In this document: positions 15,489 to 24,236 of the stretch, in pieces
Position numbering within the stretch: the first letter of the stretch is position 1
How the letters are laid out: the number at the start of each line of letters is the position of its first letter
Assembly (NCBI GenBank): GCA_022750455.1
Contig: JAKIVR010000009.1
Location: forward strand, 1-56,094
Direction: 5' to 3'
DNA length: 56,094 nucleotides
Origin: Thermoplasmata archaeon
GTDB lineage: Archaea; Thermoplasmatota; Thermoplasmata; Lutacidiplasmatales; UBA184
Program-made: the position numbers and the translations under genes
The notes under the pieces: model-generated
Database searches by the model: none
What the model was told of the DNA's origin: nothing
What the model saw: the letters and a program-made list of their open reading frames with translations, nothing else

Positions 15489-15719
15489 TCAGCTCCTCAG
15501 CACGGTCCCGGGGACGGAGACGTGTTCGGCCTTCCGTCGGACCCGAGAGACGAAGAACGGCGACAGACCGCAGCGCCGGAACCCGGCGTGGAGCGCCTCG
15601 AGCTCCGTCGGGAACAGTCCGAGCACCTCGTCCCCGCGGATGAGGACGTACTTCCCCGAACTCGCCGCTCGCAGTCGCGGCAGTTTTCGCTGGTAGCAGG
15701 CGATCTCCCGGTCGAGCAT
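15489..15719 (-). CDS. Small DUF5678-like protein upstream of the retropepsin-like protease
   Basis: 76 residues. The core GKYVLIRGDEVLGLFPTELE-ALHAGFRRCGLSPFFV resembles the small DUF5678-type proteins that often precede clan AA aspartic proteases. The N-terminal helix is basic (REIACYQRKLPRLRAAS). It may be the protease's substrate, adaptor or inhibitor; that is inference from adjacency only. The ATG at 15719 faces proS divergently across about 125 bp. No strong promoter is seen. Confidence 0.7.
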   Translation of the reverse strand: MLDREIACYQRKLPRLRAASSGKYVLIRGDEVLGLFPTELEALHAGFRRCGLSPFFVSRVRRKAEHVSVPGTVLRS

Positions 15720-15810
15720 CGGCCCCCGCCCCTCGCAGGCTCTACGGGAGATAGGCGTTACAACCGGAGTCGGCCGTTCGTACGGCCCGCGGCCGCCGGC
15801 GGAGCGGCAT

Positions 15811-15819
15811 GGTTATACT
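15811..15819 (+). promoter_or_regulatory. Box A promoter of proS
   Basis: GGTTATACT, with TTATAC at 15813-15818, lies 27-32 bp before the ATG at 15845, predicting a leaderless mRNA and ruling out the in-frame ATG at 15809, which lies upstream of the box. Confidence 0.65.
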
Positions 15820-15844
15820 CGGTCCGCCTCCCCCGACCGGAGCG

Positions 15845-17272
15845 ATGGCGGAGCTACCCGACAAGCGCGGCGCGTTCTTCGACTGGTACCTCGAGGTGAT
15901 CGAGGCGGCCCAGCTGACGGACAAGCGGTACCCGGTGAAGGGGCTCAACGTCTGGACCCCGTACGGGTTCCGGGCCCGGCGCCAGCTGGACGCCGTGCTC
16001 GTCCGGGAGATCGAGGCGACGAAGTCGGAGCCGGTGGAGTTCCCGGCGCTGATCCCCGAGACGGAGTTCCGCAAGGAAGGCGACCACATCAAGGGGTTCG
16101 ACGCCCAGGTCTACTGGGTGACTCGCGGCGGCAGCACGCCGCTCGACGTCCCCCTCGTGCTGCGCCCGACGAGCGAGACCGCGATGTATCCGATCTTCGC
16201 CCTCTGGGTGCGGTCGCACCAGGACCTCCCGTTGAACGTCTACCAGATCGTGAACACGTTCCGGTACGAGACGAAGACGACCCGGCCGTTCCTGCGCGTC
16301 CGCGAGATCCACTTCTTCGAGGAGCACACGTGCCAGATCGATGACGCGGCCGCCTCGGCCCGGGTCGCCAGCAACCTCGCGGCGTTCGAGAAGATGGCCC
16401 ACGCCTTCGACCTGCCGTTCCTCGCCGTCCGACGCCCGGAGTGGGACAAGTTCCCCGGCGCCCACTACACGATCGCCTTGGACATCCCGCTCGGGGAGGG
16501 CCGCACGCTGCAGATCGGCAGCATCCACCACTACCGGGAGAACTTCTCCCGTCCGTACGGGATCCAGTACGAGGATCGGGACGGGACGCAACGGTTCGCC
16601 CACCAGACGACGTTCGGGCTGTCGGAGCGGCTCGTCGGCGCCATCGTCGCCACCCACGGGGACGCCCAGGGGGTCGTCTTCCCCTCGGAGATCGCTCCGT
16701 ACTCGGTCGTCATCATCCCGGTCCTGAGCGCCAAGTCGACCGCCGATCCCCGCCCCGTCGCGGCGGAGGTCGCCGAGCGCCTGACGGCGGCAGGGTGCCG
16801 GGTCCATCTGGATGATGGCGAGGGCCGGCCGGGCGCCAAGTACTACTACTGGGAGACCCGAGGCGTGCCGCTGCGGATCGAGATCGGCGGACGGGAGGCG
16901 ACCGAACGGTTCGTTACCGTCGCCTCGCGTCTCGGGGAGAAGGAGCGGGTCGACCTGGCGACGCTCGAGATCGACATCGGGCGGGCGCTGGAGCGGTTCG
17001 ATGCCACCTTGCGGGTGAAGGCACACGAGGCGTACCTCCAGGCGTTCGAGCTCGCCCTCACGCTCGAGACCGTCCGCAAACGCGAGAAGATCTACCTGAT
17101 CTCCTGGTGCGGCCAGGAAGCGTGCGGGCACGAGGTGGAGAACGCGGTCGATGGCGCCCTCCTCGGCGTGCTCGAGGGGGAGCCGCCGATCCCCGTCCCC
17201 GACCTCCCGGGATGCGTCGCCTGCGGACGTGACGGGGGGACCCGTTGGGCGGCCGCCGGTCGACCGATCTAA
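15845..17272 (+). CDS. proS: Prolyl-tRNA synthetase (archaeal/eukaryotic type)
   Basis: 475 residues of class II synthetase: motif 1 around FPALIPETEF, the proline-site LRPTSETAMYPIFALW, motif 2 FRYETKTTRPFLRVREIHFFEEHTC, GAHYTIALDIPLGEGRTLQIGSIHHY, and motif 3 FGLSERLVGAIVATHGD. These are followed by the anticodon-binding domain (IIPVLSAKS...) and the extra C-terminal zinc-binding domain, whose cysteines occur in SWCGQEACGHEVEN and PGCVACG. This C-terminal extension marks the archaeal type. It charges tRNA-Pro. It stops 4 bp before the convergent small membrane protein gene. Confidence 0.96.
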   Translation: MAELPDKRGAFFDWYLEVIEAAQLTDKRYPVKGLNVWTPYGFRARRQLDAVLVREIEATKSEPVEFPALIPETEFRKEGDHIKGFDAQVYWVTRGGSTPLDVPLVLRPTSETAMYPIFALWVRSHQDLPLNVYQIVNTFRYETKTTRPFLRVREIHFFEEHTCQIDDAAASARVASNLAAFEKMAHAFDLPFLAVRRPEWDKFPGAHYTIALDIPLGEGRTLQIGSIHHYRENFSRPYGIQYEDRDGTQRFAHQTTFGLSERLVGAIVATHGDAQGVVFPSEIAPYSVVIIPVLSAKSTADPRPVAAEVAERLTAAGCRVHLDDGEGRPGAKYYYWETRGVPLRIEIGGREATERFVTVASRLGEKERVDLATLEIDIGRALERFDATLRVKAHEAYLQAFELALTLETVRKREKIYLISWCGQEACGHEVENAVDGALLGVLEGEPPIPVPDLPGCVACGRDGGTRWAAAGRPI

Positions 17273-17276
17273 TCCG

Positions 17277-17540
17277 CTACCCGAGGGGCGGGAGATCGTC
17301 CGGCGTCGGGGCGTTGGGGGAGACGAGCCACATGCCGGCGACGCCGAAGAGGAGGAGCGTGATCACCACGGCGTAGACGCCGTTGTCGATCCAGACCCCG
17401 AAGGAGAGGCCCCACCAGAGGTAGAAGAGGATCGCCAAGATCGTGAGCGCCGCAAACCCGGCGAATGCGGCCCGGCGGGCGACCGGGAGCTCCGACACCG
17501 GCGGGGCGGTGGCGTGGGCCGGCACGGAAGAGGCGCTCAT
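17277..17540 (-). CDS. Small membrane protein with two TM helices
   Basis: 87 residues. Two hydrophobic segments, about 24-44 (AAFAGFAALTILAILFYLWWG) and about 53-73 (NGVYAVVITLLLFGVAGMWLV), are separated by a short loop, with polar, proline-rich ends (SPNAPTPDDLPPLG). No family is recognised. It is monocistronic and has its own box A. Confidence 0.8.
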   Translation of the reverse strand: MSASSVPAHATAPPVSELPVARRAAFAGFAALTILAILFYLWWGLSFGVWIDNGVYAVVITLLLFGVAGMWLVSPNAPTPDDLPPLG

Positions 17541-17563
17541 CGGGTCGCGCCCACCCAGCCCGG

Positions 17564-17571
17564 TTATTTAC
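17564..17571 (-). promoter_or_regulatory. Box A promoter of the two-TM protein gene
   Basis: CGTAAATAACC on the reverse strand is centred 27 bp before the ATG at 17540, giving a leaderless transcript. Confidence 0.6.
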
Positions 17572-17629
17572 GCCTTCGGAGGCGGAAATCGGCCCCGCCC
17601 CCCGCCGAAACCCACTCCTCCGGGCGGCG

Positions 17630-17639
17630 GCCTTAAGGC
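17630..17639 (+). promoter_or_regulatory. Box A promoter of the TPR gene within a 10-bp palindrome
   Basis: GCCTTAAGGC is a perfect palindrome centred 30 bp before the ATG at 17664, the position expected for box A of a leaderless gene. Confidence 0.55.
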
Positions 17640-17663
17640 GAGCTTCGAGGCTTACTCCCCGGG

Positions 17664-19205
17664 ATGCAGCCGGCGTTCGCTCCGGACCGACCGAACCTCC
17701 CCGGCACCGTCGATCGGTTCCCTCCGGGGGAGGAGCGCCTCCTGGCCTACGCCAGCGCCATCGGGGCCCAGTTCGATTTCGAGCTCCTGGTCGAGGCGAT
17801 GGGGGGGCCGGCCGAGCCTGTCGCCGAGGAGGCGGAACGGTTGGTGCTGCGCGGGATCCTCTGGGAGTCCCCGGGGGGCGGCCAGTTCGCCTTCTCGGAC
17901 GAGGAGCAGCGGGCGCGTTCGTACAATGCGATGACCGAAAGCCGGCGCCGGGTCGTCCATCACCGCGTCGCCGTGGCGATGGAGCGACAGAACCCGCAGC
18001 CGACGCCCGAAGTGCTCGCCGAGCTGGGCCGCCACTACTTCATGGCGAAGATCGGCGACAAATCGTACGCCTTCAACCGCCAGGCGGCGGAGAACGCCCG
18101 GCGGGACCAGCGCCTCGACCTCGCGGCGCTCCGCCTCGAGCGGGCCCGGGAGGAGCTCGCCCGGCGCCCGGACCCCGACCTGATCGAGATCGAGCAGCTC
18201 GACGAGGATATCGGCATCCTGTACCAGCTGCTCGGATTCGCCGACATGGCGGACCGCGCGTTCCAGGACGCGCTCGCCCACCTGCCCGCCGAGAACATGA
18301 CGGACCGGGCCCGCCTGCATTTCACGCGCGCCGAGATGGCGCTCGACTCGGCGAACTTCCGCCAGGCGCTCGACTCGATCGAGAGGGCCCACGCTCTCTT
18401 CGATGCGCTCCGGGACCTGCACGGCCAGGCCCGCTCACACCGGCTGAGGGCCCGGATCGAACGATACCGGGACCCGGCCGAGGCGCTCGACGAGGCGATG
18501 CACTCGTTCGAGCGGTTCCTCGAGACCCACGAGGAGCGCGCGCGGGGCCAGGGCGCGCTCGAGATCGCCGTGGCGCTCGAGCTGTACGGACGCCCGATCC
18601 AGACCGAGACGGAGCACTGGTTCCGCCGGGCGATCGCCATCCTCGAGCCGACCGGTGGATTGTGGGAGAGCGCCCAGGCGTACCGCGGGATCGCCCGGCT
18701 CCGGGGCGCGGCCGATCCCGCCGGGGCCCACGAGGCTCTCGAACGGAGCCTCGTGCTCTGCGAATCCGCGCACGATGACCGGGGCTTGGCGTGGACGCAC
18801 CTGGGGATCGCCGACCTGAAGCTCACGACGGGCGAGGTCGACGGCGCGGACGCGGCCTTGGATGAGGCGATCCGAACGTTCGACCGGATCGGCAGTCGGA
18901 TCGGCCAACAGGCCGTCCTGCGTCGCCGAGGCGTGGTGTACGAGCGGCGCGGGCTCTGGGCCGAGGCGTCCCGAGCGCTCACGGAGGCGGCCGAGATGGC
19001 TCGGGCGATCGACATTCCGATCGAGGTCGTCACGTGCGAGTACCATCTCGCCCACCTGGCGTTCCGGACCGGCGATCTGCCTCGGGCCCGCGCCCAGCTC
19101 GACACGATCCGCTCCACCGGGCTCCCCGAGAAGTTCCCGCTGCTCGCCGACGAGCTCCACCGGCTGGCGGAGCAGATGCAGCTCCCCGCGGGCGCCGCCG
19201 CGTGA
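17664..19205 (+). CDS. TPR protein, ATPase-less paralogue of the two downstream STAND ATPases
   Basis: 513 residues. Residues about 25-150 match the post-ATPase winged-helix region of the two next proteins: ASAIGAQFDFELLVEAMGG here against HAAVLGKEFDFSTLLRAME there, then EEAERLVLRGILWESPGG, QARSYNAMTESRRRVVHHR and RHYFMAKIGDKSYAFNRQAAE. The rest is repeated helical pairs of TPR type, e.g. ADRAFQDALAHLPAENMTDR and AWTHLGIADLKLTTGEVDGADAALDEAI. The P-loop domain is absent, so it cannot hydrolyse ATP. It may bind the same partners as its neighbours and act as scaffold or decoy. It is the first of three tandem paralogues and has its own promoter. Confidence 0.85.
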   Translation: MQPAFAPDRPNLPGTVDRFPPGEERLLAYASAIGAQFDFELLVEAMGGPAEPVAEEAERLVLRGILWESPGGGQFAFSDEEQRARSYNAMTESRRRVVHHRVAVAMERQNPQPTPEVLAELGRHYFMAKIGDKSYAFNRQAAENARRDQRLDLAALRLERAREELARRPDPDLIEIEQLDEDIGILYQLLGFADMADRAFQDALAHLPAENMTDRARLHFTRAEMALDSANFRQALDSIERAHALFDALRDLHGQARSHRLRARIERYRDPAEALDEAMHSFERFLETHEERARGQGALEIAVALELYGRPIQTETEHWFRRAIAILEPTGGLWESAQAYRGIARLRGAADPAGAHEALERSLVLCESAHDDRGLAWTHLGIADLKLTTGEVDGADAALDEAIRTFDRIGSRIGQQAVLRRRGVVYERRGLWAEASRALTEAAEMARAIDIPIEVVTCEYHLAHLAFRTGDLPRARAQLDTIRSTGLPEKFPLLADELHRLAEQMQLPAGAAA

Positions 19206-19222
19206 GCGGGGACGGCGGTCGT

Positions 19223-19238
19223 CGCTGGATTTAATGGG
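19223..19238 (+). promoter_or_regulatory. Promoter of STAND ATPase 1, copied at STAND ATPase 2
   Basis: CGCTGGATTTAATGGG is identical to 21743-21758. In both cases the TTTAAT begins 32 bp before the ATG, so promoter and spacing were duplicated with the gene and kept. Confidence 0.75.
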
Positions 19239-19261
19239 ACGGAGCCTATCTTTCACCCTTC

Positions 19262-21700
19262 ATGTCGGCCGCGAGCGACGCTGGCGTCGCTCGGTCCGGT
19301 CCGTGGTTCGGCCGGGGAGAGATCCTCGACGCCCTCGACCACGGCCTGGAGTCGATCCGCCTCGGCCACGGACAGCTCATCCTGATCTTCGGGGAAGGAG
19401 GCGTTGGCAAGAGCGCGCTCTTGACCCATCTTCGGGAGTCCGCCAAGGCGTGGGGATTCCGCGTCCTGTACGGCCGGGCGCTACCTTCGGAGCTGCCCGA
19501 ACCGTTCGCCCTGACCCAGAACCTGCTGCGCACCGCCTCCTCCCGCCGCGGGCCCCGGGGGAGCGCGTCGATGCCCTCCGCCGCCGCCCCGGCGGACGGA
19601 AGCGGGGTGCTCTCGCTGTTCTTGGCCCCGTACAAGGATCGCTCCGGGAACGAGGCCGCCGCGGATTTGGACGACGGCACGCCTGCGGAGTCGCTGCTCT
19701 CCGCCCTCGCCGGCTCGGCCGGTCACGTCGGGGAGAGCCGTCTGGAGCTCTCGGACCAGCTCGTCGCGTACCTAGAGGAGATGGCCGAAGAGGGGCCGGT
19801 GCTGCTGGCGATCGACGACCTCAACCTCGCCGACGAGCCGTCGCTCGAGTTCCTCCTCGAACTTGCGGGACATCTGAGGGAGTTACGGATCGGCCTGGTC
19901 GCCACGCTTCCGGCCGTTCCCGCGGGCGCCTCCCCGGCGAGCCCGTTGTTCCAGCGCCTCGTCGACTACCCCGGCGCCGAGTCGTTGACCGTGCGCCGGA
20001 TGACCGAGTCGGAGGCGGGCGAGTACGCCCGGTGGATCCTGCACGGTCGCACGCCGAGCCGGGATGAGCTCCTGCGCTGGCACACCCAGACCGACGGCAA
20101 TCCATTGTTCCTGGAGTACGTGGTCCGAGGGACGCCCGGGGCGATCGGCTCGAGCGTCGCTCCCGGAGCGCGGGACGTCGACGCGATTCTGAGGGCGCAG
20201 GTGAGCGCCCTGTCGGACGACGACCGGCGTCTCCTGGTGCACGCGGCGGTTCTCGGCAAGGAGTTCGACTTTTCGACGCTCCTCCGCGCGATGGAGCGGA
20301 CGGAGGAGGAGCCGGTCGCCGAAGGGATCGACCGCCTCGTCCACCGCGGCCTGGTCCGGGAGGTGGGGGAGGAGGTGTACGAGTTCGTCAGCGAGCGGAT
20401 CCGAGCGGAAGCGTACGGCCTGCTCACCGAGACCCGTCGTCAGATCCTCCACAAGAAGGCCGCCTACGCGCTCGAGGCCCGGGGCCGTTCGGACCCGGCG
20501 GCCGTCTTCGAGCTCGCCCGTCAGTTCTACCTCGCCCGGGACGCCGGGCCGGCGATCTCGTACAACCGCCGGGCGGCCGAGATCGCGGTCCGGACGTACG
20601 CCTATCCGACGGCGGTCATCTACCTGGAGCGCGCCCTCGAGTGTCTCCCCCTGTTGCCGACGCCCGATCTCGCCACCGAGCTCCTGATCCGGATCGAGCT
20701 GGGTCGGCTCTTGGACGAGCTCGCCGGGGTCGAGCGGGGCGAGGAGGTGCTCGAGGAGGCGATCCGTCGGGCCCGGGACCACCCCGAGTTCCGGACGGAG
20801 CTCGCCCTCGCGCTCCTGTGGCTCGCGCGGCTCCGCATCCACCGCAGCTCGTTCCTCACGGCGCGCGAGCTCGCCACCGAGGCGTACGGGATCCTCGAGC
20901 CCTTCGGCCACGATCGAGGCGTTCTCGTCGCCCACCGGGTGCTGTCGGTGGTCTGCCTTCGCCTCGGCGACCTGACCGCGGCGGAGCAGCACTGCCATGA
21001 GGCGGTCCAGCTCGCCGATCGGGTGGACGACCCGCACCTGAAGTGGGAGGTCATCGTAGATCTCGCGAACGTGATCGGGCCGATCGGGCGGGAGCGGTTC
21101 GACGAGGCGATCCGCCTGTACCGGGACGCCGCGCGCTTCTTCGAGGTCTCGGGGGACCACGGGGCCCGCGCCCGGGTGCTGTTGAACGAAGGGGTGTTGT
21201 ACGGGACCCACCACCGGATCCACGAGGCCCTCCGGAGCAACAACGAGGCGATCGAGAGCGCCGAGAAGTCGCGCTCCCGCGTCTGGATCGGGTATACGTT
21301 CATGAACCAGGCCCAGTACCTCGCCGAACTGCACGACCCCGCGGCCGGACGCATCGCCCTTGCCCGCGCCGCCGAGGTGCTCCGCCCGCTCGGTGACATC
21401 ATGGCGACCCAGCAGATCCTGATGATCGGGGGGATCCTCTGTGAGGAGGAGGGGAACTTCTCCGGCGCGGAGGAGGCGTTCGTCGAGTCGTTGCAGCGCT
21501 CTCGGGAGTCTCCGGGGATGGTGGCGGACTCCGCGGAGCTCCTCTTCCGGCGGGCCCGGCTCGCGCTCCGGGAGGAGCGGCGGGACGAGGCCCGACGGCT
21601 CCTCGCCGAATCGAGGGCCGAGGGATTGGAGACGCTCTGTCCGTGGTTCGCCGACGATTGGGCAGAGCTCGACCGGCGGATGACCCCGCCGAGCCCGTAG
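19262..21700 (+). CDS. STAND-type ATPase with TPR array (paralogue 1)
   Basis: 812 residues. The N-terminal P-loop module (about 1-270) has GPWFGRGEILDALDHGLESI, Walker A GEGGVGKSALL, Walker B GPVLLAIDDLNLADEPSLEF and a later WHTQTDGNPLFLEYVVRG, as in AAA_16/MalT-like STAND ATPases. A winged-helix region follows (HAAVLGKEFDFSTLLRAM...YEFVSERIRAEAYG), then about twelve helical TPR units (from about 400), e.g. AEIAVRTYAYPTAVIYLERALE. STAND proteins switch between ADP-bound closed and ATP-bound oligomeric states on ligand binding. No DNA-binding or effector domain is visible, so the output must be a partner. The C-terminal end is plain TPR. Confidence 0.87.
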   Translation: MSAASDAGVARSGPWFGRGEILDALDHGLESIRLGHGQLILIFGEGGVGKSALLTHLRESAKAWGFRVLYGRALPSELPEPFALTQNLLRTASSRRGPRGSASMPSAAAPADGSGVLSLFLAPYKDRSGNEAAADLDDGTPAESLLSALAGSAGHVGESRLELSDQLVAYLEEMAEEGPVLLAIDDLNLADEPSLEFLLELAGHLRELRIGLVATLPAVPAGASPASPLFQRLVDYPGAESLTVRRMTESEAGEYARWILHGRTPSRDELLRWHTQTDGNPLFLEYVVRGTPGAIGSSVAPGARDVDAILRAQVSALSDDDRRLLVHAAVLGKEFDFSTLLRAMERTEEEPVAEGIDRLVHRGLVREVGEEVYEFVSERIRAEAYGLLTETRRQILHKKAAYALEARGRSDPAAVFELARQFYLARDAGPAISYNRRAAEIAVRTYAYPTAVIYLERALECLPLLPTPDLATELLIRIELGRLLDELAGVERGEEVLEEAIRRARDHPEFRTELALALLWLARLRIHRSSFLTARELATEAYGILEPFGHDRGVLVAHRVLSVVCLRLGDLTAAEQHCHEAVQLADRVDDPHLKWEVIVDLANVIGPIGRERFDEAIRLYRDAARFFEVSGDHGARARVLLNEGVLYGTHHRIHEALRSNNEAIESAEKSRSRVWIGYTFMNQAQYLAELHDPAAGRIALARAAEVLRPLGDIMATQQILMIGGILCEEEGNFSGAEEAFVESLQRSRESPGMVADSAELLFRRARLALREERRDEARRLLAESRAEGLETLCPWFADDWAELDRRMTPPSP

Positions 21701-21742
21701 GAGCGCTCGGCCCGCGCCGGGCCCGGCCGACGGTCCGGGCGC

Positions 21743-21758
21743 CGCTGGATTTAATGGG
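21743..21758 (+). promoter_or_regulatory. Promoter of STAND ATPase 2
   Basis: This is an exact copy of the 16-bp element before STAND ATPase 1, with the same 32-bp spacing from TTTAAT to the ATG at 21782. It decides that start over an in-frame ATG at 21758, which lies inside the promoter. Confidence 0.75.
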
Positions 21759-21781
21759 TGGGAGCGGTCCTTCATCTCTCC

Positions 21782-24223
21782 ATGGCCGTCGCGAGCGAGC
21801 TTGCCACCGCTCGGTCCGGCCCGTGGTTCGGCCGAGGGGAGATCCGCGACGCCCTCCAACGGGCGCTCGAGGGGATCCGGCTCGGGCACGGCCAAGGGGT
21901 CCTGATCCTCGGAGAGGGCGGCGTCGGGAAGAGCGTCCTCCTCGGACACATCCGGGACGCGGCGAGCTCGGAGGGGTTCCGGGTCCTGTACGGCCGGGCC
22001 CTGCCGTCCGACCTCCCCCAGCCGTTCGCCCTCACCCAGGACCTCCTCCGCTCGGCGAACCCGCCGAAGTCCCGGGACGGTGGCTCCGCCGCCTCGCGCC
22101 CCCCCGGCTCTCCGAGGGGCAGCGGCGTCCTCTCCCTCTTTCTCGCCCCGTACCAGGGCCTCGCCGGCGATCCGGACGGGGGCGACCCGGACGGCGCCAG
22201 GGCCGCCGCCGAGGTGCTGATCTCCTCCCTCGCCGGACCGGCGGGCCACGTCGAAGAGAGCCGGATCGAGCTGTTCGACCGGCTGAGCGCCTACCTGCTC
22301 GATCTCGCGAAGGACGAGCCGATCCTGCTGGTGATCGACGACCTCCATCTCGCCGACGAGCCGTCGCTCGAGTTCCTGCTCCAGCTCGTCAACCAGTTCC
22401 CCCAGATCCGGATCGGGTTCGTGGCGACGTTGCCCCCGTCAAGGCAGGTGGCGCCCCGGGCCTCCCCGCTCATCGAGCGGCTCGCGCACCGTCCCGGCGT
22501 CGAACAGCTCACGGTCCGTCGGATGACCCAGGGCGAATCGGCGGAGTACGCCCAGTGGATCCTGCACGGTCGAGAACCGAGCCGCGACGAGGTGATGCGC
22601 TGGTACACCCAGACCGATGGGAACCCGCTGTTCCTCGAGTACGTGGTCCGGGGCACGATGGGCGTCGGCGGATCCAGCATCCTCTCCGGCCCTCTCGACG
22701 TCGACGCGCTCCTCCGGGAGCAGCTGAAGGCGCTCCCCGACGCCGACCGGCGGGTGCTCGTCCACGCGGCGGTCCTCGGGAAGGAGTTCGACTTTCTCAC
22801 CCTCCTCCAGGCGATGGAGGAGATGGAGGAGGAGCGGCTCGCCGAAGGGATCGACCGTCTGGTCCACCGCGGACTGCTCCGAGAGAAGGGGAACGAGGTG
22901 TACGAGTTTGTCAGTGAGCGGATCCGGGCCGACGCGTACGGCCAGCTGACCGAGACGCGCCGGCGGATCCTGCACAAGAAGATCGCCCGGGCGCTCGAGG
23001 CCCGGGCCCGGACGGACCCCGCCACGATCTTCGAGATGGCCCGGCAGTTCTACCTCGCCCGGGACGACGCGCCCGCCATCGAGTACAACCGGCGCGCCGC
23101 CGAGATCGCCATGCGGACGTACGCCTACCCGACGGCGGTCGTCCACCTCGAGCGGGCCCTCGAGTGTCTCGGCCGCGTCGCCCCCCCGGACCTCGGAACG
23201 GAGCTGTTGACACGGATCGAGCTGGGCCGTCTCCAGGACGAGCTCGCCGACCTACAGCGCGGCGAAGAGGTGCTCGAGGAGGCGATCCGGCGGGCCCGCG
23301 GGGAACCCCAGTATCAGACCGACCTGGCGCTGGCGCTCCTGTGGCTCGCCCGTCTCCGGATCCACCGCAGCGCGTACATCTCCGCCCGCGACCTCGCGAC
23401 CGAGGCGTCCGGCATCCTCGAGCCGATCGGCCACGAGCGGGGGCTCCTGGTCGCCCACCGGGTCCTGTCGGTCGTCAGCCTGCGGATCGGCGATCTCGAG
23501 GAGGCGGAGCGGCACTGCCGCGAGGCGATCCGTCTGGCGGACCACGTCGGGGACCCGTACCTGCGGGGCCATGTCATCGTCGACCTGGCCAACGTGATCG
23601 GTCCGCTCGGGGAGGCGCGGTTCGACGAAGCGCTGCAACTGTACGCGGAGGCGGCGCGGCTGTTCGCGGACACCGGCGACTACGGAGCGCGCGCCCGGGT
23701 GTTGATGAATGAGGCCGTGCTGTTCGGCAATCACAACCAACCGAAGGAAGCGGTGGAGAGCAACCGTCAGGCGATTGAGAGCGCGGAGAAGTCCCGCTCC
23801 CGGATCTGGATCGGATACACGCACATGAACCACGCCCAGTACCTGGCGGAGGTCCACGATCCGGCCGCCGGCCGCATCGCGCTCGCCCGCGCGGCCGAGG
23901 TGCTCCGTCCGCTCGGCGATCTCCTGACGCAACAGCAGATCCTGATGATCGACGGGATCCTGTGCGAGGAGGAGGGGAACCTCTCCGGCGCCGACGAGGC
24001 GTTCGTCGAATCCTTGAAGGTCTCCCGGGAGTCGCCAGGGCTCGTGGGCGAGACCGCGGAGGTGTTGTTCCGGCGCGCTCGGATTGCCGCGCGCCAGGAG
24101 CGACCGGACGACGCCCGTCAGATGCTCGCCGAGGCGCGGGCGGCCGGGCTCGAGACCCTCCGCCGCAGCTTTGCCGAGGAGGTCGCCGAACTCGACCGGC
24201 AGCTCGGCAGCGCCGTCTCCTAG
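21782..24223 (+). CDS. STAND-type ATPase with TPR array (paralogue 2)
   Basis: 813 residues from the ATG at 21782, colinear with paralogue 1 throughout: SGPWFGRGEIRDALQRALEG, Walker A GEGGVGKSVLL, LYGRALPSDLPQPFALTQDL, Walker B PILLVIDDLHLADEPSLEFL, YTQTDGNPLFLEYVVRG, HAAVLGKEFDFLTLLQAME, then TPRs. The main differences are a variable acidic insertion (about 125-150, DPDGGDPDGARAA) and scattered substitutions. The two copies are therefore fairly recent tandem duplicates that kept both ATPase motifs. It is followed 13 bp later by the methyltransferase gene. Confidence 0.87.
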   Translation: MAVASELATARSGPWFGRGEIRDALQRALEGIRLGHGQGVLILGEGGVGKSVLLGHIRDAASSEGFRVLYGRALPSDLPQPFALTQDLLRSANPPKSRDGGSAASRPPGSPRGSGVLSLFLAPYQGLAGDPDGGDPDGARAAAEVLISSLAGPAGHVEESRIELFDRLSAYLLDLAKDEPILLVIDDLHLADEPSLEFLLQLVNQFPQIRIGFVATLPPSRQVAPRASPLIERLAHRPGVEQLTVRRMTQGESAEYAQWILHGREPSRDEVMRWYTQTDGNPLFLEYVVRGTMGVGGSSILSGPLDVDALLREQLKALPDADRRVLVHAAVLGKEFDFLTLLQAMEEMEEERLAEGIDRLVHRGLLREKGNEVYEFVSERIRADAYGQLTETRRRILHKKIARALEARARTDPATIFEMARQFYLARDDAPAIEYNRRAAEIAMRTYAYPTAVVHLERALECLGRVAPPDLGTELLTRIELGRLQDELADLQRGEEVLEEAIRRARGEPQYQTDLALALLWLARLRIHRSAYISARDLATEASGILEPIGHERGLLVAHRVLSVVSLRIGDLEEAERHCREAIRLADHVGDPYLRGHVIVDLANVIGPLGEARFDEALQLYAEAARLFADTGDYGARARVLMNEAVLFGNHNQPKEAVESNRQAIESAEKSRSRIWIGYTHMNHAQYLAEVHDPAAGRIALARAAEVLRPLGDLLTQQQILMIDGILCEEEGNLSGADEAFVESLKVSRESPGLVGETAEVLFRRARIAARQERPDDARQMLAEARAAGLETLRRSFAEEVAELDRQLGSAVS

Positions 24224-24236
24224 GACCGGCCCGACG

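Noticed and set aside
19262-24223. STAND genes as MalT/LuxR transcription factors
   Set aside because: The ATPase-TPR layout is similar, but no C-terminal LuxR-type helix-turn-helix is present; both proteins end in TPR helices.
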